NCBI RefSeq assembly: GCF_003245365.1 | Contig: NZ_NBIU01000010.1 | Coordinates: forward strand, 1 to 58,590 | Direction: 5' to 3' | DNA length: 58,590 bases | Source of the DNA: Helicobacter valdiviensis | GTDB taxonomy: Bacteria > Campylobacterota > Campylobacteria > Campylobacterales > Helicobacteraceae | In this document: positions 1-8,127 of the stretch, piece after piece | Layout: the number at the start of each line of letters is the position of its first letter | How positions within the stretch are numbered: position 1 is the stretch's first letter | Made by a program: the position numbers and the translations under genes | Notes under the pieces: model-generated | What the model was told of the DNA's origin: nothing | Seen by the model: the letters and a program-made list of their open reading frames with translations, nothing else | Database searches by the model: none

Positions 1-95
1 TCCTAATATTGCCTTAGATTATCCTAGATACTTTTCAAAAATAATTCAATAAATATCTATAAATAACCTAAACTTCTAAATTATTCTTTTTAAGA

Positions 96-308
96 CTACG
101 CTTTTATAAAAAATTTATAAATTCCATAAACAATCATTCCTAAAACAACAATATAATTCAATGGTTCTGGCACATATTTCAATATCGCAAATAATGCCAT
201 AAGTCCAAAAGTTATAATTATCAATGGAGTAAATACTGCTACCATTACCATAATAGGAAAAAGCAAAAATACTATTGCAAATAAAAGACTCATTAATATC
301 CTTTTCAT
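96..308 (-). CDS. Small hydrophobic membrane protein, unknown
   Basis: A short protein of about 70 residues that is almost entirely hydrophobic, with two or three predicted membrane segments (roughly residues 5-40 and 48-65) and a lysine near each end. I do not recognise a family. The frame extends upstream to an ATG at 368, giving 90 residues, but the extra 20 residues are polar and the shorter form begins with a typical inner-membrane start (MKRILMSLL). Neither start has a good ribosome binding site; the longer one has AGAAAAG directly before it. It lies just downstream of a decayed gene on the same strand, so it may be the surviving member of a small accessory operon. Confidence 0.5.
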   Translation of the reverse strand: MKRILMSLLFAIVFLLFPIMVMVAVFTPLIIITFGLMALFAILKYVPEPLNYIVVLGMIVYGIYKFFIKA

Positions 309-386
309 AGTTTTATATTTTATTAAGAATAAGTAATTTCCATATCTCTTGCTTATTAAAAAGCACATCTTTTCTAAATGGAAAAT

Positions 387-733
387 TTATTTAGAAATTT
401 CGCAATTATTTTGTTTTTTTGATTGCCTCAAAAACAATCTTCTATGTTTTGGCAATACTTTTTGTACTATGCTTTTAATTCTGGATTTTTTTATAACTTC
501 TTTACTGCCATATAAATTAGCCACAACCACTTTCTTCCCTTAACACCTTTTCTCTAGCCACTATGTGCCCTCATAAACTTTATAGGTTGCTTCACTTGCT
601 ATTTCACATAATATATCCTTTGGATTATCAATCCAATAAGCATTTTCTTCCTTTGTTTTATCACACCACTTCTTAAATCCATATCCACAAGCACCTAGTG
701 CAATACCACCAAAATTAATGATAATTTATTCAT
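387..733 (-). pseudogene. Frameshifted small conserved protein with two in-frame stops
   Basis: On the minus strand a good ribosome binding site (AGGAG) precedes ATG at 733. The product begins MNKLSLI and stops after 12 codons. Shifting by one base after the seventh codon restores a convincing frame (LGGIALGACGYGFKKW...) that runs to TAG at 561-563, then through TAA at about 543, and stays open to TAA at 387-389. One lost G in a GGG run explains the shift. The N-terminus, a short glycine/alanine-rich hydrophobic stretch followed by charged residues, resembles small conserved proteins I associate with Campylobacter and Helicobacter, but I cannot name the family. With one frameshift and two nonsense codons it is very probably dead. 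Confidence 0.55.
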
Positions 734-950
734 TTTTTCTCCTTTGTTTTAAATTTCAAAGAATTATAAATTAGCACTTTGACAGGTTATGTCATCAAAA
801 AGAATAGAAGATTGTATTTATAATGAAAGTTTTCATATTAAGCTATTTAATTATGTAAGTTAATTTTTACAATGCCGATTATAATTTTATTGTTCCATAA
901 AGGGCAATGCCCTAAAAATCAGAAAAGAAGCAAAAAATTAATAGAAAATT
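734..950. other. Intergenic stretch with a short palindrome
   Basis: No gene seen. It contains a perfect 6-bp inverted repeat (AGGGCA, one base, TGCCCT) at 901-913, downstream of the UPF0126 gene on the minus strand. It could be a weak terminator, but no clear T-run follows on either strand. The promoter of the decayed gene should lie between 740 and 800. Confidence 0.3.
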
Positions 951-1583
951 TTAAGAGTTTTTAGGTGTGTATTTAAACTTTGGCAATCCCAAATGATACC
1001 TAATAGCAATAAGCCTAATCACAAATCCCACCAGCAAAGATCCCACGAGTATAAAATCTTCATTGAGATGAAAATAATTTTGGCTAATAAATTCTAAAAT
1101 CACATACAAACTTCCAATAATCAAAGAAATGCTTGCATAAAGTTCTTTTTGAAAAACTAGAGGAATCCTCGCACAAAAAATATCCCTCAAAATCCCCCCA
1201 AATACTCCTGTAATCACAGCTCCCGCTACTGCCATAGCACCACTTGGGTGAAACTCCATTCCAATTCTTGCACCAATAATGCTAAAAACTGCCAAACCTA
1301 AAGCATCTAAAATCAAAAATGCTTTTTCAAACCTTTCTACTAAAAAAGGGATTCTAGTGGTTAAAAGTGCTGCTGCACATACGATTGCTAGATATTCTGG
1401 GTGCTTTACCCAAGTAAGCGGATAATGCCCAAACAAAATATCCCTAATAGAACCCCCACCAATAGCCGTAACACAAGCGATGAAAATCACTCCAAACCAA
1501 TCCATATTATGTCGCCCTGCTGCAAGCGCACCTGTCATCCCCTCTGCTGTAATTCCTATAATATAAAGACTTGTAAGTAGCAT
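951..1583 (-). CDS. TRIC / UPF0126 family membrane protein (YicG-like)
   Basis: 210 residues, all in membrane segments, built from two similar halves of three helices each, as in the UPF0126 (trimeric intracellular cation channel, TRIC) family. Each half carries the family's glycine-rich helix break followed by Arg-Asp: GGGSIRDILFG near residues 42-52 and GGILRDIF near 128-135. The family forms trimeric channels or small-solute transporters in the inner membrane. The substrate cannot be told from sequence. Its ATG directly abuts the stop codon of the upstream HD-domain gene, so the two are almost certainly co-transcribed and translationally coupled. Confidence 0.85.
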   Translation of the reverse strand: MLLTSLYIIGITAEGMTGALAAGRHNMDWFGVIFIACVTAIGGGSIRDILFGHYPLTWVKHPEYLAIVCAAALLTTRIPFLVERFEKAFLILDALGLAVFSIIGARIGMEFHPSGAMAVAGAVITGVFGGILRDIFCARIPLVFQKELYASISLIIGSLYVILEFISQNYFHLNEDFILVGSLLVGFVIRLIAIRYHLGLPKFKYTPKNS

Positions 1584-2786
1584 CTATCCCCTAAACTCCC
1601 TATAAAGATACCCAAGATCCACACCATTAATTACTTTATTGTTATACATATATTCTAAATTCTTAGCTCCATCTTCTAATTCTTTACTTGAAATTCCATG
1701 CCTTATGGAAATCTTAGCTTCTAAGAATGCACTTAAATGATCACAATACTTTAAAAACTCTCCATAAATAGGAGAATAGCAATCCCCTCCAAATTCATGT
1801 AAAATCTCCTCGCCTTTTTTTAAATAGCACACCTGCCCTTTTTCATCTTTATAGCGATTAGAAAATTCCTCTTGAATATAGTAGTAAATATCTTCTTCAA
1901 TTTCTTTTGGCACTTTAGAAAAAATCTTCTCTCTTACTGCTTCTTCTTCAATCTGCTTAATAAAAGTATCTAGCCCCTCTACACTACGCTTGATAGGAGA
2001 TATAATATCACGCGTTAAAATCTCTGGCAAATCATGAAAAAGCCCACATAAAAAGTGGTTAATCTGCATTTGGCGTCCTGCTTTTAAATCATATCCTAGC
2101 AAAAACGCACAAAGTCCCACTACAAGCGTATGTCCCAAAACTGAAGTAGCTGGAACCCTAGGAGTTTGACTCCAACGCTTCTGAAATCTTAGCTGCCCAA
2201 ACATATTCACAAGCTCTTTTAAATCATTATAAAGCTTAATCTGCCTAATTCCTGCTAGATGGTAGTGTTCTTCTACCTGCTTATCAATGATGTTTTTAAT
2301 ATTTTGCACATCATACATTTTAGGATTAAAATGATAAATAATATCAAACTCCCATTTTGAAGCATAATAATGCGCTGCTTTTAAAATCTCTTTTTCTAAA
2401 TTATTAACGCCCCCATAAAGATAGATTCGCATATCTTCAAAAAAAGGAAAAACTTCTAATTCTTCTTTGAGTTCTTCACAAACAAAATCCACCAAAGCCT
2501 CATTATGATTTTTTACAAGTTGATGGAAAACTGGCGGTTTAATATCGGTTAAAATAATGCGTTCAAAAAACTCATAGCAAAACTGCAAAATAAGGCGTTC
2601 AAAATCCACTTCCTTTTTATGCTCTATCTTTTCAAAATGTGCAAGCAAATAAGCAATAAAAATCTTATGTGCTTGCTTATCAAGCTCCCAAAATTCCACC
2701 GGCGTAGCTTGATCGTTCCATCTTCTAATGCTTGCTGCCATAAAAATTTTTTGCAAAAGTGAGTGGCTAAGTCGTGGTTTTCTCAT
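1584..2786 (-). CDS. HD-domain metal-dependent phosphohydrolase (YfbR/HD_3-like)
   Basis: 400 residues. The central region carries the HD signature: His219 in a GHT motif, His251-Asp252 in LFHDLPEILTRD, and a further Asp260, the usual divalent-metal ligands. The LPEILTRDIISPIK context resembles YfbR-type 5'-nucleotidases, but this protein is about twice their size, with a charged helical N-terminal region of some 200 residues of unknown function. It is probably a soluble nucleotide phosphohydrolase; the substrate is not readable. It is the first gene of a two-gene unit with the TRIC protein, whose start codon follows its TAG without a gap. Confidence 0.75.
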   Translation of the reverse strand: MRKPRLSHSLLQKIFMAASIRRWNDQATPVEFWELDKQAHKIFIAYLLAHFEKIEHKKEVDFERLILQFCYEFFERIILTDIKPPVFHQLVKNHNEALVDFVCEELKEELEVFPFFEDMRIYLYGGVNNLEKEILKAAHYYASKWEFDIIYHFNPKMYDVQNIKNIIDKQVEEHYHLAGIRQIKLYNDLKELVNMFGQLRFQKRWSQTPRVPATSVLGHTLVVGLCAFLLGYDLKAGRQMQINHFLCGLFHDLPEILTRDIISPIKRSVEGLDTFIKQIEEEAVREKIFSKVPKEIEEDIYYYIQEEFSNRYKDEKGQVCYLKKGEEILHEFGGDCYSPIYGEFLKYCDHLSAFLEAKISIRHGISSKELEDGAKNLEYMYNNKVINGVDLGYLYREFRG

Positions 2787-3078
2787 TAAATTCCCAAGTT
2801 TTAAGATTTTTTAAAAATAATCTTTATTTTAATCAATTAAAAAAGTTAATATAGGCTTATGCAAGCCATAATTATTCTTTCCATAAAATGCCAAAATTAT
2901 CCTTAAAATTATTTTTTGAAATTATAATACACATTTTCTAAAAAAGAAATATTTAATCAAAAGCTTAAAATCTTTCATTATTTTCTTAAATTATCAAATT
3001 AATTTACACAATAAAGAAAACTTACAAAATATTTTTATAAATTTAAAAGGTTTAATAGCTATTTTATTTTCTAAAAGA
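2787..3078. other. AT-rich intergenic region without a gene
   Basis: About 290 bases of very AT-rich sequence between the HD-domain gene and the small-RNA candidate. I see no ORF, tRNA or clear repeat. It should contain the leftward promoter for the HD-domain gene and the upstream part of the rightward RNA promoter. Confidence 0.4.
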
Positions 3079-3084
3079 TATAAT
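3079..3084 (+). promoter_or_regulatory. -10 box of the structured RNA candidate
   Basis: A perfect TATAAT lies about seven bases before the inferred 5' end (near 3090) of the structured RNA and is preceded by T-rich DNA, as is usual for housekeeping promoters in Campylobacterota, where a clear -35 box is commonly missing. Confidence 0.55.
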
Positions 3085-3089
3085 CACAG

Positions 3090-3272
3090 TTCGCTAAGTT
3101 TAGGCTTTAGCGGTAGGTTTAATAGACCCTGCTAATTACTATAGTAGAGATATTATAGTGGCTTGATGGTTAGTTTCCTCCCACATCCCACATGGTTTTG
3201 ATTTCCCCAAATAAAACCATATCTAACCATTAAGCACTATTAGACCTATAAAGCTTAATGATAAATTGTTTT
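3090..3272 (+). ncRNA. Structured ~180-nt RNA, candidate 6S RNA
   Basis: A gene-free segment folds on paper into one long rod. The outer stem pairs TTTAGGCTTT (about 3099-3108) with AAAGCTTAA near the 3' end, and TAGGTTTAATAG with CTATTAGACCTA (12 pairs including one G-U). The middle stem pairs GTGGCTTGATGGTTAG with CTAACCATTAAGCAC (about 15 pairs, one bulged G). The apical hairpin pairs ATGGTTTTGATTT with AAATAAAACCAT across a CCCC loop. The stems are separated by 5'-side bulges of about 34 and 18 nt. A TATAAT box precedes it, and a T6 run at about 3269-3274 could end transcription. Length, rod shape and a central bubble fit 6S RNA, the RNA-polymerase-binding promoter mimic. Assignment to 6S rests on shape only. 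Confidence 0.5.
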
Positions 3273-3336
3273 TTCCTAATAAATAAATTAAAACTCTTAA
3301 TAATAAATTTAATGCGATATTGTAGTGTTCTAAAAG

Positions 3337-3657
3337 TTAAATAGAGATATTTAAATGCTTGATTGTTCCATCTTCTCTTGTTTGTATCTCATCTTTTTCT
3401 TGTTCTTCTTTACTTTCTTCTTTGCTTTTGCCCTCTTGTTGTTCTTGCTCCCCTTTAGAACCTTTAGCATCTTCATCGGTTTTTAGAGTTTCTTCTGCTG
3501 GACGCACCTCTCTAATCTCATCTTGCTGTTCTTGCATACTCTCTAAATTCACCATTGCAGCAAAATCAAGCTTTACTTGCGTATTAGCATGTTGGGTAGA
3601 TCCAACTTGTGCATTTTGGTTAATGTAAGTAACATTCCCAACAGGTGTCATTGCCAT
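3337..3657 (-). CDS. Small acidic protein upstream-conserved with NFACT gene, unknown
   Basis: 106 residues, highly charged. The C-terminal half (about residues 50-95) is almost all Glu, Lys and Gln and is likely disordered or coiled coil. It has no signal peptide or membrane segment. The start ATG has a good ribosome binding site (AAGGA, spacing about 6) and sits 2 bases after the NFACT stop, so it ends a long minus-strand operon. From memory, H. pylori has a similarly small protein (HP1391) beside its NFACT-like (HP1392), recN (HP1393) and NAD kinase (HP1394) genes, so gene order suggests a genuine conserved gene. Function unknown. Confidence 0.65.
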   Translation of the reverse strand: MAMTPVGNVTYINQNAQVGSTQHANTQVKLDFAAMVNLESMQEQQDEIREVRPAEETLKTDEDAKGSKGEQEQQEGKSKEESKEEQEKDEIQTREDGTIKHLNISI

Positions 3658-3659
3658 TT

Positions 3660-4991
3660 TTATTCCTTTAAAACTCTCAAAGTCTCGTATTTTGCATACA
3701 CAACTTTTGCCCCTTGGGTGATTTTTACAAATTTTCTCTTTGTATAATCCACCTCATAAACCCCACTTCCACTTTTTACAAAATCCACTAAAATCTTAGC
3801 AGCCTTTTGCAATATTATAGCAGGAATTTTGCCTTTTCCACTATGGATAATCAAATGCGAACTTGGAACATCTCTAATATGCCCCCAAATGTCTTCTGCT
3901 CTAGCCTCTTTTAAAAGCATAATATTCTCTTTTTGATTTTTACCAATGGACACTTTAAACCCCTCTATAAAAAAGCTTTCATAAGATTTTATTTCTTCTT
4001 TTTTATTATTTTCTTTATCTTTTTGTAGATTAGATGCAAGTATCTGTAAATCTCCTAAATTCTTCACATTTTGCACCATTTTTGAAAGCTGTGTAAAAAA
4101 GTAAATCTTATCTTGCAAATTTTCTTTTTGTATATAAATATTTTGTGCTTTTTTACTAAGTTTTTTAGAATTTTCAAAAAAAATCTGTGCTGCACTAGAA
4201 AGATTATTTGCTTTTTTAGGCAATTGTATTGCCATACCTTCTATCTCTATACTCTCTCCTTTAAAATTTTCAAATTTATAGAGATGTTCTAAAATCTTCT
4301 TTCCATATTCTAGCTGTGTTTTTGCACTTTTTTCTAGCTCTTCTTTGTCTTCTAAATTTTGCAAAATCTCCTCTAAAATTTGCTTTTTTTTGGAGATTCT
4401 TTGGAGAACTTGTGTGATTTTTTGCTCTAAATTTTGGTTTTGGAGCTGAATAAAATTCCTCTCTAAGATTTTTAATATCTCTTCTTTGTCTTCTTCTATC
4501 TTAGGTGCGTTTTTTGGCTGTGGGAGCTTTAATAAAACTCTTCCAATTTTAACTTCTCTAAAAGACTGATAGACTGCAATATGCCTTAGCGCATCTAAAA
4601 CCACTTCTTTTGGATTTAGCAAAATTAAATTGGTATTTTTACCTGTAAATTCTGCTTGTAAAATTACTTCTATCTTTTTATAAGCATTGCTAGTTTGCAA
4701 ATTTAGCTTTAAAATCCGATTTTCACCATCTATACTTGCTTGCATAAGATTTGCATTAAAACAATATTTTTGCAAACTATTATCAAAAGGAGCATTGTAT
4801 TGCTTGGGCGAACTCAAAAGCTCATTTGTCGTAAAAATAGTGCTTTTGCCTCTGCTTAAATCCAAATAAAAAATAAATTTATCAAGCTCTAATTTAAAAA
4901 GATTATCCCCCACCCTCCTAATGCTTCTAAGTTTTAAAGGAAGGTTTTGGTTTAAAAACTCTGCAAACTTTTTTAAATGTGCTAAATTCAT
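3660..4991 (-). CDS. NFACT family protein (RqcH/FbpA-like ribosome quality control factor)
   Basis: 443 residues. The N-terminal NFACT-N part contains EFTGKNTNLILLNPKEVVLDALRHI-type sequence near residues 113-137. A long coiled coil follows (about 180-330), and the C-terminal NFACT-R (DUF814) domain has EDIWGHIRDVPSSHLII near residues 366-382. In bacteria the family includes RqcH, which binds split 50S subunits carrying a stalled peptidyl-tRNA and adds C-terminal alanine tails. Older annotations call it a fibronectin-binding protein. This copy is shorter than the roughly 570-residue Bacillus protein, mainly because the N-terminal and coiled-coil parts are compact. It lies one base after recN in the operon. 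Confidence 0.82.
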   Translation of the reverse strand: MNLAHLKKFAEFLNQNLPLKLRSIRRVGDNLFKLELDKFIFYLDLSRGKSTIFTTNELLSSPKQYNAPFDNSLQKYCFNANLMQASIDGENRILKLNLQTSNAYKKIEVILQAEFTGKNTNLILLNPKEVVLDALRHIAVYQSFREVKIGRVLLKLPQPKNAPKIEEDKEEILKILERNFIQLQNQNLEQKITQVLQRISKKKQILEEILQNLEDKEELEKSAKTQLEYGKKILEHLYKFENFKGESIEIEGMAIQLPKKANNLSSAAQIFFENSKKLSKKAQNIYIQKENLQDKIYFFTQLSKMVQNVKNLGDLQILASNLQKDKENNKKEEIKSYESFFIEGFKVSIGKNQKENIMLLKEARAEDIWGHIRDVPSSHLIIHSGKGKIPAIILQKAAKILVDFVKSGSGVYEVDYTKRKFVKITQGAKVVYAKYETLRVLKE

Positions 4992-4992
4992 A

Positions 4993-6531
4993 CTAAATCT
5001 TCAAGCACTTTGTGGCAAACTCTAAGGCTTCTTTAGTGATTTCCTTGCCACTAATCATCCGTGCAATTTCCTCTATTCTGCCCTTTTTGTCAAGCTCTAT
5101 AATCTTAGAACTTTCTTTTTGCTTTTGCACCAAATAATGTCTATCTGCTAAACTTGGCATATGAGGTTGGTGTGAGATTGCAAATACTTGATAATTTTCT
5201 GAAAGCTTTTTTAAAATTTCTGCCACTCCACTAGATTCCTCACCGCTTAAATTTGCATCTACTTCATCTAGAAGAATAATAGCTTCATTTTTAGCCTCTT
5301 TTCCTTTAGTGAGGAGCAAAGCTAGACGCAAACGATTAAACTCTCCTGAACTTAAATTTTTAATAGAAGCATTATTTTGGAAGCTAAGATTACACAAATC
5401 TTTCCCATTTTGCATAAAATCAATCTCTTTTAATTCCACTAAAGCATTTGGCATTTTCAAAAGTCCTAGCGTTTGATTGAGGCTCTTAGAAAATTTTTCT
5501 AAATATTTATGACGCACAAGGCTTAGCTCTTTAGCTTCTCTTTCTAATTCTTTTTTATTTTCATCAAAACAACTTTGTGCCTCTTTTAAAAGATTATCAA
5601 GATTTTCATATTCTTGCAATTCTTTTTTCTTTTTATCAAGATATTCTAAGGCCTCTTCTACCCCTCCATATCTATGCTTCAATGCACTCAATGCTTCAAT
5701 TCTATTTAATATCTCTTCAATATTACTCTCTTCTAATTCTTCTAAATAATTTCCCTCTTGCTCACAAAGAATTTCAAGTTCATTAAAAGCATTTAAAATA
5801 CTTTCATTTTCTTTGTTAATAAGTGTCAAGAAGCTAGAAATTTTATGGCTTTGGGAGAGGATTTGCATTACTTCGTTTAAACTTTGGGCAATTTTTTCTT
5901 TCTTAGAAATTTGCTTTTTAAGCTCCAAAAGCTCTTCATACTCCCCCTTTTTAGGAGACAATTCTTCTAGTTTTTTAATCTCAAAAGTTACAAATTCTTT
6001 TAATTCATTTACTTTCAAGTTCTTCTCTTGTAGCTCTTTTAGCTCTGTTTGACTCTTTTGATAATTCAAAAAACTCTCTTCATATTTTTTTAGCTGTTTT
6101 AAAAATCCTACTTCAATACCCACAATAAAGCTATCTAAAACTTTCAAAATATCTTCACTGCTTAAATCTCCCTTGGCCCCAAGATGCTTCAAAAAAGGTG
6201 CAAAAAGTTCTTGTATGCGTTTTTTAGGAACATTTTGTCCTCCTAGAAAATAACGCACTTTATCTTTTTTGCTAAGCGTTAAAATGAGCTCTCCTTCTTC
6301 TATCAAACCCACAAAATCTTCGCTAATCCCTTTAATGCTTAAAGTTGCTTCTATAAGCTCTGCATTGGCTTCTTTTAATCCAAAAAGTGCCAAAATACTC
6401 TGCATAAGCACCGATTTTCCTGCTCCACTTGCACCACTTATTACATTAAAATGCTTACTTGGCTCAAAGCTTTCTTCTTTAAAACTTAGAGAGTTTTTAA
6501 TTAAGATTCTATGAATGATAAGCTCTTGCAT
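4993..6531 (-). CDS. recN: DNA repair protein RecN (SMC-like ATPase)
   Basis: 512 residues with the RecN layout: Walker A (SGASGAGKS, residues 33-40 region), a long central coiled coil (about 150-345), then the ABC signature LSSGEFNRLRLAL and Walker B ILLDEVDANLSG in the C-terminal quarter, and the switch histidine in FAISHQPH. RecN acts early in recombinational repair of double-strand breaks. Its ATG overlaps the last base of the NAD kinase stop codon, the same coupling known in other Helicobacter. Slightly shorter than E. coli RecN because of a shorter coiled coil. Confidence 0.93.
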   Translation of the reverse strand: MQELIIHRILIKNSLSFKEESFEPSKHFNVISGASGAGKSVLMQSILALFGLKEANAELIEATLSIKGISEDFVGLIEEGELILTLSKKDKVRYFLGGQNVPKKRIQELFAPFLKHLGAKGDLSSEDILKVLDSFIVGIEVGFLKQLKKYEESFLNYQKSQTELKELQEKNLKVNELKEFVTFEIKKLEELSPKKGEYEELLELKKQISKKEKIAQSLNEVMQILSQSHKISSFLTLINKENESILNAFNELEILCEQEGNYLEELEESNIEEILNRIEALSALKHRYGGVEEALEYLDKKKKELQEYENLDNLLKEAQSCFDENKKELEREAKELSLVRHKYLEKFSKSLNQTLGLLKMPNALVELKEIDFMQNGKDLCNLSFQNNASIKNLSSGEFNRLRLALLLTKGKEAKNEAIILLDEVDANLSGEESSGVAEILKKLSENYQVFAISHQPHMPSLADRHYLVQKQKESSKIIELDKKGRIEEIARMISGKEITKEALEFATKCLKI

Positions 6532-7394
6532 TACTCATAATCTCCCCAATGAAATTTTTCTTTTAAAATTTTAAAATAATTCCACTCAAAATTGTGTATC
6601 AACTTTACACCATCTTTTAAAGCACGGATTTCTAGCTTTTCTTTAAAACGCAAAGTCTTATTTTCCTGCCCATCAATAATAATATTGCAATTCCCTTCCT
6701 CTCCTAGTGCTGCTTGCACATTAAATTCTCCTGGAAGTATCAAAGGACGCTGTGTTAAAGAATGCGCACAAATAGGCGTCAAGAGCAAATTATAAGAAAA
6801 GGGATACACCACTGCTCCCCCTGCACTGATATTATATGCTGTAGAACCCGTAGGAGTAGCCACAATCAAACCATCTCCATAGTAAGAATTAAAATACTCT
6901 CCATCTACATAAGCTTTAATATGTATCATAGATGAGTTTGACAAACGGCTAATCAAAATATCATTGAGTGCAAAAAAACTTTTGGTGCATTCTCCATTTT
7001 CTCCTACAATTTTCCCCTCTAGCATCATATGATTAGCAATATGGTATTCCCCTCTTTTTAAATATGGCAAAAAAGTTTCCACTTCATGCTTTTGCAAATC
7101 GGTTAAAAAACCAAGATTCCCCATATTAATTCCCAAAATAGGCTTACCAAAAGAAAAAGAACGCCTAGCAGTAGATATAAGCGTGCCATCTCCTCCTATG
7201 GATACTAAAATATCACACTCTTTAGACATTTCTTTAAAATTCACCCCATGCATTCCTATCATGCCTGCACTTAAAGAATCTAAAAGCACTTCAAAGCCAA
7301 ACTTTTTAGCTAAACTTTGAAATTCTAAAAAATACCCCTTAAGCTCTGGAGTAGATGGGCGAAGACACACCCCCAAAATTTTATTTTCTTTCAT
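6531..7394 (-). CDS. nadK: NAD kinase
   Basis: 287 residues. The diagnostic GGDGT motif is at residues 67-71, followed by the conserved GINMGNLGFLTD loop (about 88-99) and the NAD-binding TPTGSTAYNISAGG region (about 185-198). The enzyme phosphorylates NAD to NADP and supplies NADPH for biosynthesis and stress defence. Length is normal. It sits in the recN operon, overlapping recN by one base and following the OmpA-like membrane protein gene by three. Confidence 0.95.
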   Translation of the reverse strand: MKENKILGVCLRPSTPELKGYFLEFQSLAKKFGFEVLLDSLSAGMIGMHGVNFKEMSKECDILVSIGGDGTLISTARRSFSFGKPILGINMGNLGFLTDLQKHEVETFLPYLKRGEYHIANHMMLEGKIVGENGECTKSFFALNDILISRLSNSSMIHIKAYVDGEYFNSYYGDGLIVATPTGSTAYNISAGGAVVYPFSYNLLLTPICAHSLTQRPLILPGEFNVQAALGEEGNCNIIIDGQENKTLRFKEKLEIRALKDGVKLIHNFEWNYFKILKEKFHWGDYE

Positions 7395-7397
7395 TTT

Positions 7398-8108
7398 CTA
7401 ATTAACAAAATAAGCCTTAATGCTATAACCGCGTTTATTCTCTACTTGAATACTAGGCCCCTCAAATGCAGTGGCATTAGGAAGTTTTTTATTAATTTCT
7501 CTTATAGCTTCTCTTGCTCTAAAACTTGCCAAACCTTCTTGCTTTAACTCTGGAGAACTTCCTGCATAAGGCCTAGTATCTACAATACCTTGCACCTCAA
7601 ATGCTACCACACGATTATCACTTTCTAATTCATTGCCCACTTTTGTAGCAATAGAGAGCAAACAACCCTTAGGAATATCCCATCTACCGATTTCCATAGA
7701 ATAGCATTCTGCAATGATTTGTTTTTTAGGCTTAATAGAATAGCGTAAATTATTTGCAATAGTGTTTTGATCTTTTTTCATTTGCTCTACAGAATCTCCT
7801 AAGCCTTTAACCGAAGCAGAAAGTTTTAAAAGATCTTGCTCTTTTTGCCTTAAAGCCTCTTGCAATCTCTTAATTTCTTCATCTTTGGCATCCATACTAA
7901 GTGTAGGCGTAGTAGCTACATTTGCACTCTGTTGCATTCCAAAAGTATTTTGTATATTTACCAATATATTTTTTCCATAAGGTTGATTTAAAACATAATA
8001 AACCAATCCAAATATAGCCAAAATAATTACCACCAAAATAAGCAATATTAAACCAAAATTCTTTTTAGGCTCTTTTTCAAAAGATACTTCAATTTCTTCT
8101 TGTGCCAT
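7398..8108 (-). CDS. Membrane-anchored protein with OmpA-like periplasmic domain
   Basis: 236 residues. A charged cytoplasmic N-terminus (1-17) is followed by one strong membrane helix (about 18-40), a coiled coil (about 70-118) and a C-terminal domain. The latter contains VQGIVDTRPYAG and LASFRAREAIREINKKL, which resemble the HTD(T/N) strand and the S..RA..V helix of OmpA-like domains. The usual peptidoglycan-binding Asp/Arg pattern is only partly kept. It probably spans the inner membrane with the domain in the periplasm. Partner and function unknown. It lies between the J-domain gene and nadK in a tight operon. Confidence 0.6.
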   Translation of the reverse strand: MAQEEIEVSFEKEPKKNFGLILLILVVIILAIFGLVYYVLNQPYGKNILVNIQNTFGMQQSANVATTPTLSMDAKDEEIKRLQEALRQKEQDLLKLSASVKGLGDSVEQMKKDQNTIANNLRYSIKPKKQIIAECYSMEIGRWDIPKGCLLSIATKVGNELESDNRVVAFEVQGIVDTRPYAGSSPELKQEGLASFRAREAIREINKKLPNATAFEGPSIQVENKRGYSIKAYFVN

Positions 8109-8127
8109 TTTCTCTCCTTTTTAAAAT

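Noticed and set aside
349-543. 64-codon plus-strand open frame
   Set aside because: Antisense to the decayed minus-strand gene at 387-733, which explains the coding-like composition.
2787-3336. tmRNA, SRP RNA or RNase P RNA in the gene-free gap
   Set aside because: The conserved core sequences of those RNAs that I know are absent; only the rod-shaped 6S-like fold fits.
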